NCBI RefSeq assembly: GCF_028554725.1
Contig: NC_071668.1
Span: 48,713,732 to 48,777,731 of the forward strand
Origin: Zeugodacus cucurbitae
Lineage: Eukaryota; Arthropoda; Insecta; Diptera; Tephritidae
Direction: 5' to 3'
DNA length: 64,000 nucleotides
Positions 10,856-23,603 of this stretch are shown here, in pieces (the stretch's first letter is position 1; every line of letters starts with the position of its first letter). The position numbers and the translations under genes are program-made. The notes under the pieces are model-generated. The model did not search any database, had not been told where the DNA came from, and saw only the letters and a list, made by a program, of their open reading frames with translations.

Positions 10856-12851
10856 TTATTGTTGAGAAATGCCCTCCATTTCTAAGGCTCGGAAAATCTT
10901 AGAAATCGAGTAAATAAAGGCAGCGGTGCGTAAATCATTGCAGAGACCGAATTCATTGGCCACAATCTTAATGCCTGCCCCCGCAGTTTCCATAACTGTT
11001 TGTAGTCCTGCGTCTACAATATCCGCCTCCTTCGTACAGTCTCTTATGAGCTTTAACTTTTTGTTTGGCTTGAACTTATCCTAAATAAATAAATTAAAAA
11101 AATTCATATTAACAAATTAACTTATTTGCACGGTGGTCAAAGTTCACTTACCTCGCACTCATTCATGGAGTTAAAGATCTCGTTGATTATGGCTTTCTCG
11201 CGTTTAACATTCATTTTGCCATAAGATACATGATTGATATTCTTTAAGTACTCAAAGTAGGATACCGTTACACCGCCAGCATTGCAAAACAAATCCGGTA
11301 TAATGAGTACATTCTTTTTACGTAATATTTCATCGGCAGCTGGCGTCGAAGGACCATTAGCGCCTTCTAAAATCATCTTGGCTTGTACACTGTTAGCATT
11401 TTCGACAGTGAGAACCTTTTGCGTAGAGCAAGGCATTAGTATATCGCATTTTTCACCCAACAAACTGCCCTCTTTTTCGGTGGCTTTGGTATAGCCCTTG
11501 ATTGATTTATTATTTTTTACATAATACTCCATTAAGTCCTAAGTATATGAAGAAAATTAAAAAAATATTATCATGGAGATATTTATTTTCAATACGCCAC
11601 ATACCTTTGGATCAATGCCATTCTCATTTACTAGAGACACGTCAAATTCTTGAACACCGATCAGTTTGGCACCGGCTTCCACTACAAAAACGGATGCATG
11701 GGAACCGACATTGCCAAACCCTTGTACGATCACGGTTTTATCTTTCCAACCAGTCTTCCAGCCTAATAAATCCATCCAATCTTTATCCATAATAAAACAT
11801 TCAGCCGCCTTAAATAGACCACGTCCCGTGGCGGCGGTGCGACCATTTATACCGCCTATTTCTACTGGCTTACCAGTCGTGATGGCCAATGCATCTACAT
11901 CGTTATAGCCTAGAAGAACAATTTATTTGTCTATCAAGACGTTTTCTAATATTTCATAAAAAAAAAATTACCAAAAGTTTTAATATATTGATCCACCAAC
12001 CAACTCATCTCGCGTTGGCTGGTATTCACATCTGGTGCCGGTACATCTATACCCGGACCTATCATATTGCGACGTAATAGCTCCATTGTATAGCGACGCG
12101 TAATTGTTTGCAATTCTTGTGCAGTATACTTCTTCGGGTCGATACGTATGCCACCCTTGGAACCACCAAACGGTACATTCACGCAAGCCGTCTTAAACGC
12201 CATCAGATAAGCCAAAGCGCGTATCTCATCGGCGTCGACGTCCATGGCAAAACGTATGCCTACAAAAGAGGAACGGATATGATCAGTCAGTTATATATAT
12301 CATGCTAGACATCAGCAGTTGAAGCATTGAAAAGGAAGAACATTTTCTTGAAACACACAACTACATGCATATATTCTAGAAAATTCGTTGAGAAATTTTT
12401 TGAATATACCAGCTTTTCTAGAAAAATAATAGCCAATAATATAATTGAACCCACCGCCTTTGAGTGGTAATCTGTGTCTAGTGTGGTGTGCGCGATAACC
12501 GGTGATTAGCTCGTAATTGCCATCACTTCTTATTATAGGGAAGGTAACTTCCAATAGATTTGTAGTGCAGCCCATCAATTTAAGCATGGCGGAAACACGT
12601 TGTTCACGCTGTTCCTTCTTCATGTAAGGATACTTTTCCAGCTCCTTTATCATCATCGGCTCCATTAGCTGAGCGGCCGAGTGATAATAATACTCAACCA
12701 TGTGTGCAAATGGTGGGTCTTTGTCTTTATTGATTTTTTCCAAATGCTTGGGCATCACGTGCTTTTCACGCGTAGCTCCAAGTCCGGTCCAGTTTAAAAC
12801 TGTCTTCGATAGTGAAGATCGTAAAAGTTTACCATTTAAAAGGAAGGACAT
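10856..12851 (-). CDS. Gdh: Glutamate dehydrogenase, copy 4
   Basis: Exons are 12455-12851, 11972-12259, 11605-11909, 11152-11538 and 10856-11080. The frame is open. It has a private Ala337Val at the start of exon 4 and a synonymous change in the ITGYR glycine codon of exon 1. Intron 2 has one extra A in its poly-A stretch (62 bp instead of 61), shared with copies 15 and 16. The upstream leader carries an A-to-G change (plus strand) shared only with copy 5. Its 3' flank is the one fused to the truncated leader of copy 3. Confidence 0.91.
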
Positions 12852-13306
12852 ATTGCCTTGCGATAATGCAATCCCAGTTATGATTTTTTTTGTGTGTTTT
12901 TGTAAGAAATTTTTTGCACTCACTTTTTCGGCAGTTATTTTGGTATCCGCTGATTTTGTTGTATATTGTATATATACAATTGTATTACGAATATATAAAT
13001 ATTCCACAATATTCAGTAAGAAAATATTTTTTGTTTATTTATTATTTGCGTCAGGTTTTTTTTTGTAATTATTTTCTTCGAGAACAAATTCAAATCGCTC
13101 CGTTCAACACAACTGTTCTTATGAAAATCTCAATATCAACTGAACTGAGAAAAATAAATTTGACAATATTGACTGTTTATGTTTTGAAGTTTTGATTTTT
13201 TCTGTTGAAAATATGTTAATGTTAATGTTTTTTTAATGTTAATTATTTTATTCTGGCAAAAATTTTGGATTTTGGGGATCGTAAAAAATGACGAATAATG
13301 CATAAT

Positions 13307-13537
13307 AACCCCTACCCACTTACTACGCTATTTTTGGTGCATTTGGTGGATGGATTTTTGGTACCATTCACCACTTTTTTGGTGCATTTTGGTGCATTTG
13401 ATGCATTGGCGCGTGGTGAAAAACCGATTTTTTCACGGCGCGCAAATGGGGTTATACAGGTCGTATGAGTACCATATTACCAAAAACAGAAAAACAGATA
13501 TAAGGGTACCAAAAACAGAGGTAAGTGGGTAGGGGTT
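13307..13537. mobile_element. 231-bp inverted-repeat element, spacer 4/5
   Basis: Inverted ends lie at 13307-13323 and 13521-13537. It is the first element after the deleted spacer 3/4. Confidence 0.6.
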
Positions 13538-13811
13538 TTGTTTTTTAATTGTAAAACTGTTGCTGTCAAGAAGCCATTTTGTTTGTGTTTGTGTAAAGAA
13601 ATATTTATTTAAAAATTGAAGAAAAATATACAAAAGGATATTACACTTTGGATCTTATAAATATATAAATGTAAAATGTGTAAAAATAAACAATCGCCTA
13701 GCGACTTCAGACGCATTCTGCAATTATTGCTGAGAAATGCCCTCCAATTCTAATGCTCGGAAAATCTTCGAAATCGAGTAAATAAAGGCGGCGGTGCGTA
13801 AATCATTGCAG
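13538..13811 (-). pseudogene. GDH 3'-end fragment, spacer 4/5
   Basis: The coding part is 13724-13811. It has the common form. Confidence 0.85.
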
Positions 13812-14041
13812 TGGTGAATGCCACCAAAATTGGCGTAGTAAGTGGGTAGGGGTTTTTTTTTTTTAATTGTTAAACTGTTGCTGTCAAGAAGCCATTCTGT
13901 TTGTGTTTTTGTAAAGAAATATTTATTTAAAAATTTAAGAAAAATATACAAAAGGATATTACACTTTGGATCTTATAAATATATAAATGTAAAATTTGTA
14001 AAAATAAATAATCGCCAAGCGACTTCAGACGCATTCTGTAA

Positions 14042-16036
14042 TTATTGTTGAGAAATGCCCTCCATTTCTAAGGCTCGGAAAATCTTAGAAATCGAGTAAA
14101 TAAAGGCAGCGGTGCGCAAATCATTGCAGAGACCGAATTCATTGGCCACAATCTTAATGCCTGCCCCCGCAGTTTCCATAACTGTTTGTAGTCCTGCGTC
14201 TACAATATCCGCCTCCTTCGTACAGTCTCTTATGAGCTTTAACTTTTTGTTTGGCTTGAACTTATCCTAAATAAATAAATTAAAAAAATTCATATTAACA
14301 AATTAACTTATTTGCACGGTGGTCAAAGTTCACTTACCTCGCACTCATTCATGGAGTTAAAGATCTCGTTGATTATGGCTTTCTCGCGTTTAACATTCAT
14401 TTTGCCATAAGATACATGATTGATATTCTTTAAGTACTCAAAGTAGGATACCGTTACACCGCCAGCATTGCAAAACAAATCCGGTATAATGAGTACATTC
14501 TTTTTACGTAATATTTCATCGGCAGCTGGCGTCGAAGGACCATTAGCGCCTTCTAAAATCATCTTGGCTTGTACACTGTTAGCATTTTCGACAGTGAGAA
14601 CCTTTTGCGTAGAGCAAGGCATTAGTATATCGCATTTTTCACCCAACAAACTGCCCTCTTTTTCGGTGGCTTTGGTATAGCCCTTGATTGATTTATTATT
14701 TTTTGCATAATACTCCATTAAGTCCTAAGTATATGAAGAAAATTAAAAAAATATTATCATGGAGATATTTATTTTCAATACGCCACATACCTTTGGATCA
14801 ATGCCATTCTCATTTACTAGAGACACGTCAAATTCTTGAACACCGATCAGTTTGGCACCGGCTTCCACTACAAAAACGGATGCATGGGAACCGACATTGC
14901 CAAACCCTTGTACGATCACGGTTTTATCTTTCCAACCAGTCTTCCAGCCTAATAAATCCATCCAATCTTTATCCATAATAAAACATTCAGCCGCCTTAAA
15001 TAGACCACGTCCCGTGGCGGCGGTGCGACCATTTATACCGCCTATTTCTACTGGCTTACCAGTCGTGATGGCCAATGCATCTACATCGTTATAGCCTAGA
15101 AGAACAATTTATTTGTCTATCAAGACGTTTTCTAATATTTCATAAAAAAAAATTACCAAAAGTTTTAATATATTGATCCACCAACCAACTCATCTCGCGT
15201 TGGCTGGTATTCACATCTGGTGCCGGTACATCTATACCCGGACCTATCATATTGCGACGTAATAGCTCCATTGTATAGCGACGCGTAATTGTTTGCAATT
15301 CTTGTGCAGTATACTTCTTCGGGTCGATACGTATGCCACCCTTGGAACCACCAAACGGTACATTCACGCAAGCCGTCTTAAACGCCATCAGATAAGCCAA
15401 AGCGCGTATCTCATCGGCGTCGACGTCCATGGCAAAACGTATGCCTACAAAAGAGGAACGGATATGATCAGTCAGTTATATATATCATGCTAGACATCAG
15501 CAGTTGAAGCATTGAAAAGGAAGAACATTTTCTTGAAACACACAACTACATGCATATATTCTAGAAAATTCGTTGAGAAATTTTTTGAATATACCAGCTT
15601 TTCTAGAAAAATAATAGCCAATAATATAATTGAACCCACCGCCTTTGAGTGGTAATCTGTGTCTAGTGTGGTGTGCGCGATAGCCGGTGATTAGCTCGTA
15701 ATTGCCATCACTTCTTATTATAGGGAAGGTAACTTCCAATAGATTTGTAGTGCAGCCCATCAATTTAAGCATGGCGGAAACACGTTGTTCACGCTGTTCC
15801 TTCTTCATGTAAGGATACTTTTCCAGCTCCTTTATCATCATCGGCTCCATTAGCTGAGCGGCCGAGTGATAATAATACTCAACCATGTGTGCAAATGGTG
15901 GGTCTTTGTCTTTATTGATTTTTTCCAAATGCTTGGGCATCACGTGCTTTTCACGCGTAGCTCCAAGTCCGGTCCAGTTTAAAACTGTCTTCGATAGTGA
16001 AGATCGTAAAAGTTTACCATTTAAAAGGAAGGACAT
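14042..16036 (-). CDS. Gdh: Glutamate dehydrogenase, copy 5
   Basis: Exons are 15640-16036, 15157-15444, 14791-15095, 14338-14724 and 14042-14266. It encodes the majority protein. Exon 5 has a synonymous Leu509 change (TTA to TTG) shared only with copy 6, and the leader variant is shared only with copy 4. It is thus linked by different variants to both neighbours. Confidence 0.92.
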
Positions 16037-16491
16037 ATTGCCTTGCGATAATGCAATCCCAGTTATGATTTTTTTTGTGTGTTTTTGTAAGAAATTTTTT
16101 GCACTCACTTTTTCGGCAGTTATTTTGGTATCCGCTGATTTTGTTGTATATTGTATATATACAATTGTATTACGAATATATAAATATTCCACAATATTCA
16201 GTAAGAAAATATTTTTTGTTTATTTATTATTTGCGTCAGGTTTTTTTTTGTAATTATTTTCTTCGAGAACAAATTCAAATCGCTCCGTTCAACACAACTG
16301 TTCTTATGAAAATCTCAATATCAACTGAACTGAGAAAAATAAATTTGACAATATTGACTGTTTATGTTTTGAAGTTTTGATTTTTTCTGTTGAAAATATG
16401 TTAATGTTAATGTTTTTTTAATGTTAATTATTTTATTCTGGCAAAAATTTTGGATTTTGGGGATCGTAAAAAATGACGAATAATGCATAAT

Positions 16492-16722
16492 AACCCCTAC
16501 CCACTTACTACGCTATTTTTGGTGCATTTGGTGGATGGATTTTTGGTACCATTCACCACTTTTTTGGTGCATTTTGGTGCATTTGATGCATTGGCGCGTG
16601 GTGAAAAACCGATTTTTTCACGGCGCGCAAATGGGGTTATACAGGTCGTATGAGTACCATATTACCAAAAACAGAAAAACAGATATAAGGGTACCAAAAA
16701 CAGAGGTAAGTGGGTAGGGGTT
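16492..16722. mobile_element. 231-bp inverted-repeat element, spacer 5/6
   Basis: Inverted ends lie at 16492-16508 and 16706-16722. The whole spacer closely matches spacer 4/5, including a long T-run after the outer end. Confidence 0.6.
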
Positions 16723-16996
16723 TTGTTTTTTAATTGTAAAACTGTTGCTGTCAAGAAGCCATTTTGTTTGTGTTTGTGTAAAGAAATATTTATTTAAAAA
16801 TTGAAGAAAAATATACAAAAGGATATTACACTTTGGATCTTATAAATATATAAATGTAAAATGTGTAAAAATAAACAATCGCCTAGCGACTTCAGACGCA
16901 TTCTGCAATTATTGCTGAGAAATGCCCTCCAATTCTAATGCTCGGAAAATCTTCGAAATCGAGTAAATAAAGGCGGCGGTGCGTAAATCATTGCAG
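16723..16996 (-). pseudogene. GDH 3'-end fragment, spacer 5/6
   Basis: The coding part is 16909-16996. It has the common form. Confidence 0.85.
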
Positions 16997-17226
16997 TGGT
17001 GAATGCCACCAAAATTGGCGTAGTAAGTGGGTAGGGGTTTTTTTTTTTTAATTGTTAAACTGTTGCTGTCAAGAAGCCATTCTGTTTGTGTTTTTGTAAA
17101 GAAATATTTATTTAAAAATTTAAGAAAAATATACAAAAGGATATTACACTTTGGATCTTATAAATATATAAATGTAAAATTTGTAAAAATAAATAATCGC
17201 CAAGCGACTTCAGACGCATTCTGTAA

Positions 17227-19221
17227 TTATTGTTGAGAAATGCCCTCCATTTCTAAGGCTCGGAAAATCTTAGAAATCGAGTAAATAAAGGCAGCGGTGC
17301 GCAAATCATTGCAGAGACCGAATTCATTGGCCACAATCTTAATGCCTGCCCCCGCAGTTTCCATAACTGTTTGTAGTCCTGCGTCTACAATATCCGCCTC
17401 CTTCGTACAGTCTCTTATGAGCTTTAACTTTTTGTTTGGCTTGAACTTATCCTAAATAAATAAATTAAAAAAATTCATATTAACAAATTAACTTATTTGC
17501 ACGGTGGTCAAAGTTCACTTACCTCGCACTCATTCATGGAGTTAAAGATCTCGTTGATTATGGCTTTCTCGCGTTTAACATTCATTTTGCCATAAGATAC
17601 ATGATTGATATTCTTTAAGTACTCAAAGTAGGATACCGTTACACCGCCAGCATTGCAAAACAAATCCGGTATAATGAGTACATTCTTTTTACGTAATATT
17701 TCATCGGCAGCTGGCGTCGAAGGACCATTAGCGCCTTCTAAAATCATCTTGGCTTGTACACTGTTAGCATTTTCGACAGTGAGAACCTTTTGCGTAGAGC
17801 AAGGCATTAGTATATCGCATTTTTCACCCAACAAACTGCCCTCTTTTTCGGTGGCTTTGGTATAGCCCTTGATTGATTTATTATTTTTTGCATAATACTC
17901 CATTAAGTCCTAAGTATATGAAGAAAATTAAAAAAATATTATCATGGAGATATTTATTTTCAATACGCCACATACCTTTGGATCAATGCCATTCTCATTT
18001 ACTAGAGACACGTCAAATTCTTGAACACCGATCAGTTTGGCACCGGCTTCCACTACAAAAACGGATGCATGGGAACCGACATTGCCAAACCCTTGTACGA
18101 TCACGGTTTTATCTTTCCAACCAGTCTTCCAGCCTAATAAATCCATCCAATCTTTATCCATAATAAAACATTCAGCCGCCTTAAATAGACCACGTCCCGT
18201 GGCGGCGGTGCGACCATTTATACCGCCTATTTCTACTGGCTTACCAGTCGTGATGGCCAATGCATCTACATCGTTATAGCCTAGAAGAACAATTTATTTG
18301 TCTATCAAGACGTTTTCTAATATTTCATAAAAAAAAATTACCAAAAGTTTTAATATATTGATCCACCAACCAACTCATCTCGCGTTGGCTGGTATTCACA
18401 TCTGGTGCCGGTACATCTATACCCGGACCTATCATATTGCGACGTAATAGCTCCATTGTATAGCGACGCGTAATTGTTTGCAATTCTTGTGCAGTATACT
18501 TCTTCGGGTCGATACGTATGCCACCCTTGGAACCACCAAACGGTACATTCACGCAAGCCGTCTTAAACGCCATCAGATAAGCCAAAGCGCGTATCTCATC
18601 GGCGTCGACGTCCATGGCAAAACGTATGCCTACAAAAGAGGAACGGATATGATCAGTCAGTTATATATATCATGCTAGACATCAGCAGTTGAAGCATTGA
18701 AAAGGAAGAACATTTTCTTGAAACACACAACTACATGCATATATTCTAGAAAATTCGTTGAGAAATTTTTTGAATATACCAGCTTTTCTAGAAAAATAAT
18801 AGCCAATAATATAATTGAACCCACCGCCTTTGAGTGGTAATCTGTGTCTAGTGTGGTGTGCGCGATAGCCGGTGATTAGCTCGTAATTGCCATCACTTCT
18901 TATTATAGGGAAGGTAACTTCCAATAGATTTGTAGTGCAGCCCATCAATTTAAGCATGGCGGAAACACGTTGTTCACGCTGTTCCTTCTTCATGTAAGGA
19001 TACTTTTCCAGCTCCTTTATCATCATCGGCTCCATTAGCTGAGCGGCCGAGTGATAATAATACTCAACCATGTGTGCAAATGGTGGGTCTTTGTCTTTAT
19101 TGATTTTTTCCAAATGCTTGGGCATCACGTGCTTTTCACGCGTAGCTCCAAGTCCGGTCCAGTTTAAAACTGTCTTCGATACTGAAGATCGTAAAAGTTT
19201 ACCATTTAAAAGGAAGGACAT
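17227..19221 (-). CDS. Gdh: Glutamate dehydrogenase, copy 6
   Basis: Exons are 18825-19221, 18342-18629, 17976-18280, 17523-17909 and 17227-17451. The frame is open. A private Leu14Val falls inside the mitochondrial leader and is conservative. It shares the synonymous Leu509 variant with copy 5. Confidence 0.92.
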
Positions 19222-19676
19222 ATTGCCTTGCGATAATGCAATCCCAGTTATGATTTTTTTTGTGTGTTTTTGTAAGAAATTTTTTGCACTCACTTTTTCG
19301 GCAATTATTTTGGTATCCGCTGATTTTGTTGTATATTGTATATATACAATTGTATTACGAATATATAAATATTCCACAATATTCAGTAAGAAAATATTTT
19401 TTGTTTATTTATTATTTGCGTCAGGTTTTTTTTTGTAATTATTTTCTTCGAGAACAAATTCAAATCGCTCCGTTCAACACAACTGTTCTTATGAAAATTT
19501 CAATATCAACTGAACTGAGAAAAATAAATTTGACAATATTGACTGTTTATGTTTTGAAGTTTTGATTTTTTCTGTTGAAAATATGTTAATGTTAATGTTT
19601 TTTTAATGTTAATTATTTTATTCTGGCAAAAATTTTGGATTTTGGGGATCGTAAAAAATGACGAATAATGCATAAT

Positions 19677-19907
19677 AACCCCTACCCACTTACTACGCTA
19701 TTTTTGGTGCATTTGGTGGATGGATTTTTGGTACCATTCACCACTTTTTTGGTGCATTTTGGTGCATTTGATGCATTGGCGCGTGGTGAAAAACCGATTT
19801 TTTCACGGCGCGCAAATGGGGTTATACAGGTCGTATGAGTACCATATTACCAAAAACAGAAAAACAGATATAAGGGTACCAAAAACAGAGGTAAGTGGGT
19901 AGGGGTT
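19677..19907. mobile_element. 231-bp inverted-repeat element, spacer 6/7
   Basis: Inverted ends lie at 19677-19693 and 19891-19907. It has the common form. Confidence 0.6.
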
Positions 19908-20181
19908 TTGTTTTTTAATTGTAAAACTGTTGCTGTCAAGAAGCCATTTTGTTTGTGTTTGTGTAAAGAAATATTTATTTAAAAATTGAAGAAAAATATA
20001 CAAAAGGATATTACACTTTGGATCTTATAAATATATAAATGTAAAATGTGTAAAAATAAACAATCGCCTAGCGACTTCAGACGCATTCTGCAATTATTGC
20101 TGAGAAATGCCCTCCAATTCTAATGCTCGGAAAATCTTCGAAATCGAGTAAATAAAGGCGGCGGTGCGTAAATCATTGCAG
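19908..20181 (-). pseudogene. GDH 3'-end fragment, spacer 6/7
   Basis: The coding part is 20094-20181. It has the common form. Confidence 0.85.
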
Positions 20182-20409
20182 TGGTGAATGCCACCAAAAT
20201 TGGCGTAGTAAGTGGGTAGGGGTTTTTTTTTTAATTGTTAAACTGTTGCTGTCAAGAAGCCATTCTGTTTGTGTTTTTGTAAAGAAATATTTATTTAAAA
20301 ATTTAAGAAAAATATACAAAAGGATATTACACTTTGGATCTTATAAATATATAAATGTAAAATTTGTAAAAATAAATAATCGCCAAGCGACTTCAGACGC
20401 ATTCTGTAA

Positions 20410-22405
20410 TTATTGTTGAGAAATGCCCTCCATTTCTAAGGCTCGGAAAATCTTAGAAATCGAGTAAATAAAGGCAGCGGTGCGTAAATCATTGCAGAGA
20501 CCGAATTCATTGGCCACAATCTTAATGCCTGCCCCCGCAGTTTCCATAACTGTTTGTAGTCCTGCGTCTACAATATCCGCCTCCTTCGTACAGTCTCTTA
20601 TGAGCTTTAACTTTTTGTTTGGCTTGAACTTATCCTAAATAAATAAATTAAAAAAATTCATATTAACAAATTAACTTATTTGCACGGTGGTCAAAGTTCA
20701 CTTACCTCGCACTCATTCATGGAGTTAAAGATCTCGTTGATTATGGCTTTCTCGCGTTTAACATTCATTTTGCCATAAGATACATGATTGATATTCTTTA
20801 AGTACTCAAAGTAGGATACCGTTACACCGCCAGCATTGCAAAACAAATCCGGTATAATGAGTACATTCTTTTTACGTAATATTTCATCGGCAGCTGGCGT
20901 CGAAGGACCATTAGCGCCTTCTAAAATCATCTTGGCTTGTACACTGTTAGCATTTTCGACAGTGAGAACCTTTTGCGTAGAGCAAGGCATTAGTATATCG
21001 CATTTTTCACCCAACAAACTGCCCTCTTTTTCGGTGGCTTTGGTATAGCCCTTGATTGATTTATTATTTTTTGCATAATACTCCATTAAGTCCTAAGTAT
21101 ATGAAGAAAATTAAAAAAATATTATCATGGAGATATTTATTTTCAATACGCCACATACCTTTGGATCAATGCCATTCTCATTTACTAGAGACACGTCAAA
21201 TTCTTGAACACCGATCAGTTTGGCACCGGCTTCCACTACAAAAACGGATGCATGGGAACCGACATTGCCAAACCCTTGTACGATCACGGTTTTATCTTTC
21301 CAACCAGTCTTCCAGCCTAATAAATCCATCCAATCTTTATCCATAATAAAACATTCAGCCGCCTTAAATAGACCACGTCTCGTGGCGGCGGTGCGACCAT
21401 TTATACCGCCTATTTCTACTGGCTTACCAGTCGTGATGGCCAATGCATCTACATCGTTATAGCCTAGAAGAACAATTTATTTGTCTATCAAGACGTTTTC
21501 TAATATTTCATAAAAAAAAATTACCAAAAGTTTTAATATATTGATCCACCAACCAACTCATCTCGCGTTGGCTGGTATTCACATCTGGTGCCGGTACATC
21601 TATACCCGGACCTATCATATTGCGACGTAATAGCTCCATTGTATAGCGACGCGTAATTGTTTGCAATTCTTGTGCAGTATACTTCTTCGGGTCGATACGT
21701 ATGCCACCCTTGGAACCACCAAACGGTACATTCACGCAAGCCGTCTTAAACGCCATCAGATAAGCCAAAGCGCGTATCTCATCGGCGTCGACGTCCATGG
21801 CAAAACGTATGCCTACAAAAGAGGAACGGATATGATCAGTCAGTTATATATATCATGCTAGACATCAGCAGTTGAAGCATTGAAAAGGAAGAACATTTTC
21901 TTGAAACACACAACTACATGCATATATTCTAGAAAATTCGTTGAGAAATTTTTTGAATATACCAGCTTTTCTAGAAAAATAATAGCCAATAATATAATTG
22001 AACCCACCGCCTTTGAGTGGTAATCTGTGTCTAGTGTGGTGTGCGCGATAGCCGGTGATTAGCTCGTAATTGCCATCACTTCTTATTATAGGGAAGGTAA
22101 CTACCAATAGATTTGTAGTGCAGCCCATCAATTTAAGCATGGCGGAAACACGTTGTTCACGCTGTTCCTTCTTCATGTAAGGATACTTTTCCAGCTCCTT
22201 TATCATCATCGGCTCCATTAGCTGAGCGGCCGAGTGATAATAATACTCAACCATGTGTGCAAATGGTGGGTCTTTGTCTTTATTGATTTTTTTCCAAATG
22301 CTTGGGCATCACGTGCTTTTCACGCGTAGCCCCAAGTCCGGTCCAGTTTAAAACTGTCTTCGATAGTGAAGATCGTAAAAGTTTACCATTTAAAAGGAAG
22401 GACAT
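20410..22405 (-). pseudogene. Gdh: Glutamate dehydrogenase, copy 7, frameshifted
   Basis: Exons by homology are 22008-22405, 21525-21812, 21159-21463, 20706-21092 and 20410-20634. Exon 1 is one base longer than in all other copies. A run of six T (plus strand) near 22286-22292 has become seven, shifting the frame after Lys39 and stopping within two codons, still inside the leader peptide. Two further private changes hit conserved regions: Glu101Val in the substrate domain and Gly257Arg in the ATGRG motif. A second extra T lies in the upstream leader T-run near 22438-22446. Together these look like loss of function. The homopolymer indels alone could be sequencing errors, and re-initiation at Met51 would give a leaderless protein. 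Confidence 0.82.
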
Positions 22406-22861
22406 ATTGCCTTGCGATAATGCAATCCCAGTTATGATTTTTTTTTGTGTGTTTTTGTAAGAAATTTTTTGCACTCACTTTTTCGGCAATTATTTTGGTA
22501 TCCGCTGATTTTGTTGTATATTGTATATATACAATTGTATTACGAATATATAAATATTCCACAATATTCAGTAAGAAAATATTTTTTGTTTATTTATTAT
22601 TTGCGTCAGGTTTTTTTTTGTAATTATTTTCTTCGAGAACAAATTCAAATCGCTCCGTTCAACACAACTGTTCTTATGAAAATCTCAATATCAACTGAAC
22701 TGAGAAAAATAAATTTGACAATATTGACTGTTTATGTTTTGAAGTTTTGATTTTTTCTGTTGAAAATATGTTAATGTTAATGTTTTTTTAATGTTAATTA
22801 TTTTATTCTGGCAAAAATTTTGGATTTTGGGGATCGTAAAAAATGACGAATAATGCATAAT

Positions 22862-23100
22862 AACCCCTACCCACTTACTACGCTATTTTTGGTGCATTTG
22901 GTGGATGGATTTTTGGTACCATTCACCACTTTTTTGGTGCATTTTGGTGCATTTGATGCATTGACGCGTGGTGAAAAACCGATTTTTTCACGGCGCGCAA
23001 ATGGGGTTATACAGGTCGTATGAGTACCATATTACCAAAAACAGAAAAACAGAAAAACAGATATAAGGGTACCAAAAACAGAGGTAAGTGGGTAGGGGTT
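22862..23100. mobile_element. 239-bp inverted-repeat element, spacer 7/8
   Basis: Inverted ends lie at 22862-22878 and 23084-23100. It is 8 bp longer than the rest because an AACAGAAA-type motif is tandemly duplicated near 23040-23060. Confidence 0.6.
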
Positions 23101-23374
23101 TTGTTTTTTAATTGTAAAACTGTTGCTGTCAAGAAGCCATTTTGTTTGTGTTTGTGTAAAGAAATATTTATTTAAAAATTGAAGAAAAATATACAAAAGG
23201 ATATTACACTTTGGATCTTATAAATATATAAATGTAAAATGTGTAAAAATAAACAATCGCCTAGCGACTTCAGACGCATTCTGCAATTATTGCTGAGAAA
23301 TGCCCTCCAATTCTAATGCTCGGAAAATCTTCGAAATCGAGTAAATAAAGGCGGCGGTGCGTAAATCATTGCAG
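23101..23374 (-). pseudogene. GDH 3'-end fragment, spacer 7/8
   Basis: The coding part is 23287-23374. The following inverted-repeat end has lost one G (near 23410). Confidence 0.85.
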
Positions 23375-23603
23375 TGGTGAATGCCACCAAAATTGGCGTA
23401 GTAAGTGGGTAGGGTTTTTTTTTTTTAATTGTTAAACTGTTGCTGTCAAGAAGCCATTCTGTTTGTGTTTTTGTAAAGAAATATTTATTTAAAAATTTAA
23501 GAAAAATATACAAAAGGATATTACACTTTGGATCTTATAAATATATAAATGTAAAATTTGTAAAAATAAATAATCGCCAAGCGACTTCAGACGCATTCTG
23601 TAA

